Shown: positions 22,401 through 32,181 of the stretch, in pieces
How the letters are laid out: each line of letters opens with the position of its first letter
Position numbering within the stretch: the stretch's first letter is position 1
Origin: Mesostigma viride
Taxonomy: Eukaryota > Streptophyta > Mesostigmatophyceae > Mesostigmatales > Mesostigmataceae
Assembly: GCA_009746045.1 (NCBI GenBank)
Contig: RPFO01000041.1
Location: forward strand, 10,000,065-10,064,064
Length of the DNA: 64,000 nucleotides
Reading direction: 5' to 3'
Program-made: the position numbers and the translations under genes
The notes under the pieces: model-generated
The model's database searches: none
What the model saw: the letters and a program-made list of their open reading frames with translations, nothing else
What the model was told of the DNA's origin: nothing

Positions 22401-22873
22401 TCACCCAGGCCAGATGTGCAACAATACGAGGTATGTTGGCATGGCTGGCCAGCATTTGTGCTCCTGACCTGTTGGTACTGAGTCGGTTGACCGATTCCCA
22501 ACTGGTTGAGGTGGGTGCTGAGACAGTGGTAGAGGCTGTTCGCATGTCTCCCCCTCTCATGCTGGGTCCTTTGGATTTGTACAGGCCTTTTGACATGATG
22601 CTCTATGTGGACAGTTCTATGGATAGTAGGAAGGTCACAGAGGTCAGGGGCCGTGCAGCAGCATTAATATCCCTGGTGCAGGAACAGTCCTCTCTGGTCT
22701 GCTGGTACAGTCGGTTGCAGAACAGGGTAACTCCCAGCAGTGACATTGCTGAGTGCAGGGCAATCTGTGAAGGGCTTCATACTGCTCTTTACTTGAGGGA
22801 GCTATTTTACCAGCTATGTCAAGTGGCTTCCTGTCGATTGCAGATGCACACACTGGTAAGAACTGACAGCATG
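19496..22873 (+). CDS. B1 pol: INT-PR-RT-RNase H
   Basis: 1127-codon frame uninterrupted until FB1. Domains: integrase zinc block LHHIFGH...NCVCQEN (about 133-172) and integrase core with DIQVDIQHIRG (about 190), QADLQFD (about 247) and GAVERSIREVK (about 279). A basic block RMWKEPSLPGKRGKWQDG lies near 380. The aspartic-protease-like domain has LEVDTNSQVSI near 529 and ILGQNFLCLPG near 596. RT has VLVDFKRAFLKGD near 798 and SLHGDDLHLLG near 893; RNase H has YVDSSMDSRKVTE near 1038, ECRAICEG near 1085 and RTDS near 1122. The protease is between INT and RT. The frame starts TGAATG, so here pol would need its own initiation; B2 shows that the ancestral arrangement was an in-frame UGA. Confidence 0.88.
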
Positions 22874-23271
22874 AGTTAAGTAATGCAATACGCATTACTT
22901 TTGCATACTTGCAAGTATGCAAAAGTAATGCGTATTGCATAAATTAAAATTGGGCCGCGTGGGGAAATCCGGCGTTCCGCACACACCGCTCGTTACCGAG
23001 GTGACTCGATTAATTACGACTCGGCTATTCCCAGCCTCACGCCGTAATTCCTATTTCGACTTGGCCTACCCGGCCTCCGCCAAACATAGAAATCCACAAA
23101 TATTTCGACTCGGCCTCCCAGGCCTACCCACCGCAAATATTTCCGTGCCTCCGAGAGGATTCGAACCCGGTACCCCAGGAGCGAACGCCAATCTTAGTTA
23201 AGTAATGCAATACGCATTACTTTTGCATACTTGCAAGTATGCAAAAGTAATGCGTATTGCATTACTTAACT
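22874..23271. mobile_element. FB1: foldback element with palindromic ends
   Basis: 398-bp insertion in B1 RNase H with 5-bp duplication GCATG (22869-22873 and 23272-23276). Each end is a near-perfect palindrome starting AGTTAAGTAATGC; the right unit is 76 bp (23196-23271), and the left is the first 67 bp of it (22874-22940). Because the unit is palindromic, the ends are both direct and inverted repeats. The interior contains, on the minus strand, a T-arm-like GGGTTCGAATCC followed by CTCGGAGGCA, resembling a tRNA 3' half. No ORF of consequence. Confidence 0.82.
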
Positions 23272-23276
23272 GCATG

Positions 23277-23486
23277 GGCATGGTGCAGTTTGTGCACAGG
23301 CAGCTGGCCAGGAGCAGGGACCTTGATTACTTGTTGCTCAAGGAAATGTCTTGCTTAGCTAACATTGAACATGTGGCTGGCGTGGACAACCCTGCAGATG
23401 CTCTCACCAAGCTGGAGGAGAAGGCTGAGCTGCAATACCCTTTGCTTCGTGGGCTCATGGCCTCCAAGGGGGGAGGGCCAGAGTAG
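23277..23486 (+). pseudogene. B1 pol, RNase H C-terminus
   Basis: Continuation after FB1 of RTDSMG...MVQFVHRQLARSRD and the conserved copia tail EHVAGVDNPADALTKLEEK, ending MASKGGGPE at 23486. The reading phase is unchanged across the insertion. Confidence 0.85.
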
Positions 23487-23908
23487 ACCAAACAGCCTTG
23501 CTCTAGGTGGGAGGCATCCCAGTGAGCTGGGCAGCCACGTGGTGGCTGACAGCAGGTCCTTCAGAGTTCAGACACACTCTGCTGGACAGGGGTCAGGGTG
23601 GAGTCACTCCCCTGGCTGAGAATTTCGCCTGGCTCTGTCATGGAGCTGCAGAAGAGTCTTAAGGACTTTGTAATGGGCCTTGGGTCTTCATGGAATGGAC
23701 CCTGCAAGGGCAGCCCAAGTGTTGGCTCTAACAGGTTGCTGTACATTTGTATATATTCTCTGTAACCAACCTGTTGCATGCTAATAAAAAAAAACCTGGT
23801 TGTGTGACCATGTTGGACGTGGTTGCCAGGGGCCTCACTATGGGTTATACTCCTTTATAATAAAACATAATCTTGTTACTGTCATGTCTTGTTGTTTGTG
23901 ATGCTCAG

Positions 23909-23963
23909 TTCCAGGAGCTGATCCAAACCTGGAGGATATGGGGTGGGGTTCGATTCCCCAGCT
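23909..23963 (+). other. tRNA-like fold in B1 3' region
   Basis: CCAGG...CCTGG stem followed by a perfect T-arm: GGGG, loop TTCGATT, CCCC. The stems are conserved with family A while the loops differ, which argues for a kept structure. Confidence 0.55.
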
Positions 23964-24143
23964 GACCTCAGCCTGGCATGTATGAATCCTGAGTGAGACT
24001 CAGTGAGGACATGGGCTCCCCATGTGTTGGCTAACATTTGTCAGGGCTCTCTCAGTCTTTGGAAGGATTTAAAAGATAAAGGAGGCTCCGTGGCGGGCGC
24101 CATATGAACGGGCGCCTGTGATAACTGGATGACCAGGAACTCA

Positions 24144-24153
24144 CAATAGTACG
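24144..24153 (+). other. 3' complement of post-LTR site (B1)
   Basis: CAATAGTACG, perfect complement of 16930-16939, within the conserved context AGGAACTCA...TTCATGG. Confidence 0.6.
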
Positions 24154-24424
24154 TTCATGGACTCCTCTATCCAAACTCCTCTGACTAAGTGAAGACCTAA
24201 CTTTAATCTCCACCAGGTTCCCAAAGAAAGGGTTGGGATGTCATGTGGGTCAGAGGGCAACCTTTGAACCAATGAGCAGGCCTAGCTAATATTTGGAGGC
24301 ACCTCAGGTTCCAAAAGAAAAGGCAGGTCTGGTCTCTGGGAGGGATCAGATGTCTGAAGGCTTGTGGGGACAGTGGCTGATAGGTTCTCAGGCTGGTCCA
24401 AGCTCCAAAACAAGAAAGGGTTGG

Positions 24425-25081
24425 AGTTAGCATATTGGGGCACCAATGTGCTAGATGGATGCAGGTTGAGGAGACCTTTCCAACGCCGTGTCAACCGCCT
24501 AGAACAGACAAGGGACTAGAAAGTTATCAAGTCCCGAAGTACTGCCGACCGGTGGGCGAGGGCGGGGCACACTCAGGGCATAGTGGACAGGACACGTGGC
24601 AGGCCGTGCCTGCACAGGCTTAGCCTGGACTCTCACGTGACTGGGACACAGTGTACTGAGGGCTCAACGGTACTGTGGCTAGTAGAAGCCAGTAACCAGC
24701 CAGCAGGTCTGCAAGGATGTAAGTCCTTGCAGGACTGTGGCAGGTCCTGTGCTGTCCTAGACACAGGATAGCCAGAGATTCCTGTATGCTGCCTGCAACG
24801 AGGATGCAAGGCAGCGATACGAGGCTCTGGCAATGTAGCGTTGCCCAGCGTTGCTCATGACCGAGGAACGAGGATGGAACGAGGTTGCATATAGCTCGAG
24901 GCTCAACGAGGCAACGAGCGTCTTCACACACGAACCTTGTTGGTCGTCACGACGAGTGGCGAGCCTATCGAGGGTCGTAGGCCTGGTGTGAGGATAAAGG
25001 TTGCTAGCCAGCAGCCTAGGGTCATTCCAGCCGGCAAGGACCAGGAGCTCACAAGCTCTGCTGACGAGTTGCTGCGCAAAT
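24425..25081 (+). repeat. B1 3' LTR
   Basis: 657 bp. It differs from the 5' LTR by a 3-base insertion (CTTGTTGGTCG) and about one substitution. Confidence 0.92.
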
Positions 25082-25086
25082 GATAA

Positions 25087-25570
25087 GTTACCGAAGTTTG
25101 ATGGTGTGGATCCCCGTAAGTGGGAGGCGACGAATGTCCGCTTTACCCGTTTGCTGAAAGCCTTTAACCTGCATGGGGTAATCACGGGTGAGATCGAGGA
25201 CGATGGCAAGGACGCGGCAGTTCAGGCCGCGATGGGCATCTTTTTAGATGGCCTGGCTCTTATGCTGGTCAAGAATGTGACCAGTGCAAAACAGGCATGG
25301 GAGCTCCTGATGAAGAGGTTTGGTCACCACCGTACGACTGAGACCTATCAGGATGAACTGCGTCGCAAGCTTCGTTCCAAGGAGCCTGCACCAGTGGACA
25401 AGCCCCTCAATGAGTTTTTGGCAGCGAGGGAGCTGACGCGCGAGGAGTACGTCCAGGAGCTGGACGGGCGTTTTGACGACCAGGACATGGTCCTCTCTAC
25501 TCATGATCTCATGCCCGCCGCGATCCGGGTGATGATGGCAGCGCAGGATGTACGCATCACCACACTCACG
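25087..25570 (+). pseudogene. C gag, central segment
   Basis: Continues C gag with LPKFDGVDPRKWEATNVRF, then a UBN2-like block AKQAWELLMKRFGHHRTTET and a helical region to RITTLT, where A3 is inserted at TCACG. This is the classic copia gag domain. It continues in phase at 41520 with WDEYKARV. Confidence 0.82.
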
Positions 25571-26219
25571 AGTTAGACGAAAACCAGCCCAGAGCGTGTG
25601 AGCTCTTGGTCTTTCACGCAAAGCTTGAGCCAATTGCTGGAGACAGCAATCCTTAGCCCAAACACCAAGCCACACCTTGTTGGTCACTTCCACGTTCAAG
25701 TGGGCAACCAGAGCGCGTGCTTCCGAGATAGCTTGGCCATCTCCATGACCAAGCTATATGCCTCTTTGTTGCTCCTCGTTCCCATCGGCGTGACGAGGCA
25801 TGTTGCAGGCTTGCTAGCAAATCCTCAACGTCCACTGGCATCCTTGCAGAGCCAGGACGAACTGGATTTACCTAGCTACCTGCAACCTAGGAAGTACAGG
25901 ACCTGTCACAAGCCTGCAAGACCTAGTATCCTTGCAGCCTTGTGCCAGTTCCAGTACCCCACCAGTCGCAGGCTGCTGTCCCTCCTGGTCTACGTGGACC
26001 ACAGTCACGTGATAGTCAGGCTAAGCCTGTGCAGGCACGGCCTGCCACGTGTCCTGTCCACTACCCCAGAAGGTTGCACCCTCGCTGACCGCTGACGGCT
26101 AGGACTTCGGGACCTCATATCTTTCTTGTCCCTTGTCTGTTTCAGGCGGTCAGCACGGCGTTGGAAAGGTCTTTCCAAACTGCATCCACTTAGCATATTG
26201 GTTGCCCAAAATGCTAACT
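25571..26219 (-). repeat. A3 3' LTR
   Basis: 649 bp, AGTTAG...CTAACT. One mismatch to the A3 5' LTR (CGCTGACGG versus CGCGGACGG). Confidence 0.92.
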
Positions 26220-26547
26220 CCAACCCTTTCTTCTTTTGGAGCTGGACCAGCTTGAAACAACCTAGCCTAGCTTGTGCCCACTCAGCCACAGATCGCTTGG
26301 TCCCTTGAGGTTGATCAGACCTGTCAGGGCCCAGGTTCCTGCCTTCCTTTTGGGAACACAACATATGTGCCCTTGGAACAGCTTAGGTATGCTGGCCAGT
26401 GAATCAGAGGTCACCCCAGGTTATCCCCTGACCCCTTGGTCAGCTCCCAACCTTTCCTTGGGAACTTGGTAGTTGGATTAATAGTCAAGGTCCCTTCCTG
26501 GCTCAGCCTGGCTGTGCACAACATGCACAATGCCCGTGCTATTGTCC

Positions 26548-29500
26548 TCACCAGTGTGTTGCACTGCAATCACAGGAAGCCACTTGGACATAGCTGGTTG
26601 AAGAGGCCTTTCCCTTAAGTCCAAAGAGCAGTATGCAGCCCCTCACAGATTGCCCTGCACTCAGTCTCACTGCTGGGTGTAGCCCATGTCTTGCAACCAG
26701 ACTGTACCAGGTAACAAGTGAGGTGTGATCTTGCTCCAGGGTGACTACTGCTGCTGCCCTGCTCCTGACTTCAGTGACCTTCCTATTGTCCATAGAACTG
26801 TCAACATAAAGGATCATGTCAAGGGGCTTGTACAAATCCACAGGACCCAGTATGAGAGGGGGAGACATCATGACAGCCTGCACCACACTCTCGGCCCCCA
26901 CCTCAACCAGCTGGGAATCAGTGAGCCGACTCAAAACCAGCAGGTCAGGGGCACATATACTTGCAAGCCATGCCAGCATGCCCCTGATGGTAGCACACCT
27001 AGCCTGCGTGATGGGCTCCTGCAATGCATCTACAATCTGCTGTGGGTAGTCCTTACCACCCTCCATCCTGATGAACCACGAGCCCTTGGCTTGGAACAAC
27101 GTAGCCTGCATGCCACAGAAGACCATAGGCTCATTCTCCACCATGTGCTGTATCTTACCCAGCTCAAACCGCTTCTGGATCTTGGCCAAAACAGCCTCAA
27201 CCCAGTCTGGTGGACCTATAAGATGCAGGTCATCACCATGCAGTGAGGCAAAGACAGGAAGGCCATTGTGGGACCCTTGGAACAAGCAGGGATCCACTGG
27301 AGACACAGAAAACCCACAAGTATTCTTCAAGAATTTCTCTAGGCTCTTTCTCCAGATAATGGGACTGGACCTGAGACCTTCCAACCCTTTCAGAATTCTC
27401 AGGTACCTGGCCTTTATCTCTGCTCTCCATACAGCAGGTACAGTCACAAAGAAAGGAGGGATATCTCTCCAAGTCTGCCTAGCCTGATCTTGGTCACCCT
27501 TGAGAAAAGCCCTCTTGAAGTCAATCAGCACAGAGCTATAGGGCACACCCTTGACCAGAAAAGACAGAAATATACACAGCAGAATCCTCCACGTGTCATG
27601 CAGCATCCCTGGAGTATAGAGCTCCTCATCTAACAACTGGCCAGTGCCATGATACTCGGTTACAACTGGTCTGACATGTGGCACCTGGACACCATCTACC
27701 TCCTTGAGCTTGAGGACAAACATCAATCTGAGCAGCTGGTGAACTTCTGGCAGCTCATCCACAGGCTCTGCACAGTTGGAAACTATCCACTCATGCCCAG
27801 AAGCAACAAAGCCAAGAGTCCATGCCTTAGCCATCTTGGGGCTTTGCATCATCTCGACTAGCTGGCGCCAGGGAATAGGACTGTGAGCAGCTATCTGGTA
27901 CCTGTTTACCCCTAACTGCCGTGGATCAAAGGTGGTTGGGATTATCAACAGGTCCTCAGCTATGGGCTCCTGACCTTGAGGACCCTCAGCTGGCTGACTC
28001 TTAACAGCCTTTACCGCCACTGCAAGACCCTGGGAATAGTGATATCTTTCAAGGGGGAGGCTGCCCCTGCCTTCTAGTGCCAACTCATCAGAGGTCAAAG
28101 TAACCCCTGGCATGCACAAGAAATTCTGACCCAGAATGGCAGGCCCCTGATAGCCCTCTACCACACAGAACGTGGTGGGCACCCCTAAGATAGGCACACT
28201 CACTTCCCCAAGGATCTTCATGGACACCTTTCCTGAGAAATCAGACACAGCAAGGCAACTGGGATGGGACATCTGTAAGCCTACAGCATCCTCTTCCCTG
28301 ATGACAGACACCTGTGAGTTGGTATCTACCTCCATTGTAGCTGCCCAGCACGACCCCCACCCCGTGAGCTTGGATACCTTGGGATCATGTTTGCTGCGCA
28401 TGAGTGCTCGGATGACGTCCGCCATGAGAGGCCCCCGGGCCTTAGGTGGCTGCCCCGTCCCCTCTGGCCTTGTGACAGTTGCTTCAGCAGCCTCCTGCTC
28501 GTCATCTTCCAGTAGGGACAGACCATCATCCACCACCAGAGGATTGTTAGCTGCTGCTGCCTGGCTCTGGCCTGGCTCCTCAACCCAACTGGGAGGGCCT
28601 GGCCCGTCTGCAGGCCAGATTGCATGTGGCCTTCTTTCCTTGACATGAGCCCAGGACAACCTGTACACGTGCCTTGGATCCTTTTCCAAAGCCACCAGGC
28701 AAGATCTGTTAGCTTCCTCCACACGAGTGACAACCCCATCCTGCCACTTCCCCCGCTTGCCTGGAATAGATGGTTCCTTCCACATCCTGACCTTCAGCCC
28801 CACCTGAGGCCTCAGCACATTCCAGTTCTTGTCCTTACGTCTCAGCTGGGCAAACAGCCTGTCTGCCTTTCTAAGACTGGCCTGCACCACATTCTCAGGT
28901 AGTAAGCTATACTGCAGGGCCAGGGGAGAGACAGCCACATCATCAAAGTAATAGTTAACCCTGTGGTTCAGCTGCTCTTCTATCCCCTTACACCAGGCTG
29001 CCCTCTCTAAGGCAGATGCCACAAGTGGCACTGACTCTGCTGCTAGCACCACTGTCTTTACCTCACGTATGGATCTTTCTACAGCCCCTTGCTGCCCATG
29101 ACTCTCCCTGGGGACTCCTACCAGCTTACAAGGCAGCTGGTCCTGATGCTTGAGCAAACAGTCAAACTGCAAGTCTGCCTGCACACTCTTGCATACCCCA
29201 AAGCCTGGGATCAGGGCCTTCATACCCAACAACAAGTGATGCTCCTGCATACCGGGTAGAATGCCTATCAGTCTATATCTACTGAACCGGTCCACCCCCA
29301 CTAATATATACAAGCCCCTGATATGCTGGATATCCATTTTGGATGTCGCCACGCTCTCTAGCAGGCTCCCTAGCATGGGACTGGGGTGGGTGAACAGCAT
29401 TCTCCTGGCAACCACAGTTCTCAGCAGCAGCCTGGCATGCTTCCCACAAAGGCTCCCTACCTAATTTCCAAGCAAACATTGCTGCCTGCCCAGAATGTCC

Positions 29501-29902
29501 AAACATATGATGCAATCTATGGCCAGCCTCAGCATAGCTCAGCACTCTCTCAGTACTGACCTGGCGAGACGTCTGAACCGTGTGTGGGGACACATGATCC
29601 ACTCCTGAGGTTCCAGGGCTTCCCTGCAGGCCATCCTGACGCCCCAAGCCAGGCCCTGCACCCTGGACCGCTCCAGGCCCTTCCAGCAAGGTCCTTTGGC
29701 CTTCCAGGCCAGCACCTGCTGGAGACCCACCACCTGCATGAGGCATAGGGAATTCAGCTGCAGCATTGTTATTGCAATCCAGTGGAAGAACAACATCCTT
29801 ACACCCTTGGTGCTGCACAAGGGGCACACCCCCATCCTTATGTACATCCAGCACACCTTCCCCAAGGGGTGATTGACTATTTACAGGGGATGATGTAGCT
29901 AG
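26548..29902 (-). pseudogene. A3 pol: INT-PR-RT-RNase H
   Basis: After the gag UGA the same frame continues with LATSSPVNSQSPL and LDVHKDGGVPL, then the integrase zinc block (LHHMFGH). A frameshift near 29340 follows, then a 955-codon frame with integrase core, VDTNSQVSV protease with ILGQNFL flap, RT (DFKRAFLKGD, HGDDLHLIG) and the start of RNase H (LYVDSSMDNRKVTE). The frame is lost near 26700, and the RNase H C-terminus is deleted. Confidence 0.85.
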
Positions 29903-29905
29903 TCA
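29897..29905 (-). promoter_or_regulatory. UGA CUA G readthrough context, gag-pol
   Basis: On the minus strand CAG TGA CTA GCT joins gag and pol in one frame. UGA CUA G is a known efficient stop-readthrough context. The same sequence occurs at the gag-pol junctions of A2 (11628) and A4 (62997). Confidence 0.65.
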
Positions 29906-30627
29906 CTGCTGCCCAGACTGGCCCCCTGCTCCAGCAGGCTTGGCCTTCCTGTCAGGGCACTCACGACGCCAGTGACCTTCCTTGCCACACACAAAGCATG
30001 CTCCACCCTTCTTTCCAGACCCAGCCCCACCCTTGCCAGGCTTCCCCTGGCCTCCCTGAGACTGCCCACCCTGCTTGCCCTGATTGCCTTGAGCTTGGCT
30101 CTTGCCTTGCCCTTGGCCACCCTTGCCCTGCTGACTACCAGCTTGCTGGCTCCCAACCCCTCCTTGGGAACCTGCACCCTTGCTACCTTGAGCCCCATTC
30201 CTCTGGCGCCTGAAGCGCCTACGCTTGTTAGGCCTTGCCCCACCACGGGCTGGGTACCCGGGGACATCACCTTGGGCCTGCGCAGCGGAGGTGGCATTGC
30301 TGCCGTGGGACTGAATGGCTTTGCAGGCAGGGTCTGGCTTCCTGATACTAAGGATAACCAGCTCTAGAGCACGCAAGGACCCATCTGTCTGGTTCAGAAA
30401 CATGCGGGCACTGTTCCTCCCATCCACACTCAACCCCATTCGGTCCAGGAAATAGTCTGCCAAGGCTCTATCTGTGACCAGGAAGCCATACTTGGCCCCC
30501 TTGTCTCTGATACGGTTGAGCCTGGCTCACTCCTCTGCAACATGGCCAATGATCTCGAACGTGTCATACTGGTGTTTATAGTAGTTTGTGAGGTTCAAAA
30601 CCTTGTCTGAAAACTCCTCCCTCAGTC
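29903..30627 (-). pseudogene. A3 gag, C-terminal segment
   Basis: Holds DRALADYFLDRMG, the Gly/Gln-rich basic tract and the CCHC knuckle (CFVCGKEGHWRREC), ending QSGQQ then UGA (29903-29905). The stop is followed by CUAG, and the next 17 codons lead in the same frame into pol. Its N-terminal part is at 38985-39640 beyond B2. An in-frame stop (CACTCC context near 30527) suggests mild decay. Confidence 0.8.
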
Positions 30628-30632
30628 CATCC

Positions 30633-31286
30633 ATTTGCGCAGCAACTCGTCAGCAGAGCATGTGAGCTCCTGGTCCTTGCCGGCTGGAATGACCCTAGGC
30701 TGCTGGCTAGCAACCTTTATCCTCACACCAGGCCTACGACCCTCGATAGGCTCGCCACTCGTCGTGACGACCAAGGTTCGTGTGTGAAGACGCTCGTTGC
30801 CTCGTTGAGCCTCGAGCTATATGCAACCTCGTTCCATCCTTGTTCCTCGGTCATGAGCAACGCTGGGCAACGCTACATTGCCAGAGCCTCGTATCGCTGC
30901 CCTGCATCCTCGTTGCAGGCAGCATACAGGAATCTCTGGCTATCCTGTGTCTAGGACAGCACAGGACCTGCCACAGTCCTGCAAGGACTTACATCCTTGC
31001 AGACCTGCTGGCTGGTTACTTGCTTCTACTAGCCACAGTACCGTTGAGCCCTCAGTACACTGTGTCCCAGTCACGTGAGTGTACAGGCTAAGCCTGTGCA
31101 GGCACGGCCTGCCACGTGTCCTGTCCACTATGCCTTGAGCGTGCCCCGCCCTCGCCCACCGGTCGGCAGTACTTCGGGACTTGATAACTTTCTAGTCCCT
31201 TGTCTGTTCTAGGCGGTTGACACGGCGTTGGAAAGGTCTCCTCAACCTGCATCCATCTAGCACATTGGTGCCCCAATATGCTAACT
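30633..31286 (-). repeat. B2 3' LTR
   Basis: On the minus strand starts AGTTAGCATATTGG and ends GCGCAAAT at the CATCC duplication. Confidence 0.92.
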
Positions 31287-32181
31287 CCAACCCTTTCTTG
31301 TTTTGGAGCTTGGACCAGCCTGAGAACCTATCAGCCACTGTCCCCACAAGCCTTCAGACATCTGATCCCTCCCAGAGACCAGACCTGCCTTTTCTTTTGG
31401 AACCTGAGGTGCCTCCAAATATTAGCTAGGCCTGCTCATTGGTTCAAAGGTTGCCCTCTGACCCACATGACATCCCAACCCTTTCTTTGGGAACCTGGTG
31501 TAGATTAAAGTTAGGTCTTCACTTAGTCAGAGGAGTTTGGATAGAGGAGTCCATGAACGTACTATTGTGAGTTCCTGGTCATCCAGTTATCACAGGCGCC
31601 CGTTCATATGGCGCCCGCCACGGAGCCTCCTTTATCTTTTAAATCCTTCCAAAGACTGAGAGAGCCCTGACAAATGTTAGCCAACACATGGGGAGCCCAT
31701 GTCCTCACTGAGGGATAAACTCAGGATTCATACATGCCAGGCTGAGGTCAGCTGGGGAATCGAACCCCACCCCATCTCCTCCAGGTTTGGATCAGCTCCT
31801 GGAACTGAGCATCACAAACAACAAGACATGACAATAACAAGATTATGTTTTATTATAAAGGAGTATAACCCATAGTGAGGCCCCTGGCAACCACGTCCAA
31901 CATGGTCACACAACCAGGGATTTTATTAGCATGCAACAGGTTGGTTACAGAGAATATATACAAATGTACAGCAACCTGTGAGAGCCAACACTTGGGCTGC
32001 CCTTGCAGGGTCCATTCCATGAAGACCCAAGGCCCATTGGCGAAATTCTCAGCCAGGGGAGTGACTCCACCCTGACCCCTGTCCAGCAGAGTGTGTCTGA
32101 ACTCTGAAGGACCTGCTGCCAGCCACCACATGGCTGCCCAGCCCACTGGGATGCCTCCCACCTAGAGCAAGGCTGTTTGGT
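31287..32181 (-). other. B2 3' untranslated region
   Basis: Inverted counterpart of 23487-24424. The tRNA-like fold lies at about 31754-31805 and the CAATAGTACG site at 31558-31567 (exact complement of 38316-38325). Confidence 0.7.

Larger units (their letters stand above)
23487..24424 (+). other. B1 3' untranslated region
   Basis: 938 bp with an AATAAA near 23862, a tRNA-like fold (23909-23963), a GGGCGCC...GGGCGCC repeat near 24096-24116, the 10-base complement of the post-LTR site (24144-24153), and a purine-rich tract (AAACAAGAAAGGGTTGG) just before the 3' LTR that probably serves as polypurine tract. Confidence 0.7.
16276..25081 (+). mobile_element. LTR retrotransposon B1, nearly intact
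   Basis: Best-preserved copy. LTRs at 16276-16929 and 24425-25081, with 5-bp duplication GATAA (16271-16275 and 25082-25086). Order: LTR, CGTACTATTG site, ORF0, gag, pol, 3' region with tRNA-like fold, LTR. Defects: one missing base near the end of ORF0, one missing base between the gag stop and pol, and a foldback element (FB1) inside the RNase H region. Confidence 0.93.

Noticed and set aside
23130-23180. Possible tRNA gene in FB1
   Set aside because: Only a T-arm-like half is present and the T stem is imperfect; no D or anticodon arm can be drawn.
22874-23271. CRISPR-like repeat-spacer-repeat
   Set aside because: Only two repeat units, each a long palindrome with a target-site duplication outside; this is a foldback element.
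24620-24931. 103-aa ORFs repeated four times in family B LTRs
   Set aside because: They lie antisense in LTRs, are copied only because the LTRs are, and have no coding signal beyond that.
26725-27246. Long antisense ORF across pol
   Set aside because: Shadow of the pol frame on the opposite strand; the real domains are on the minus strand.
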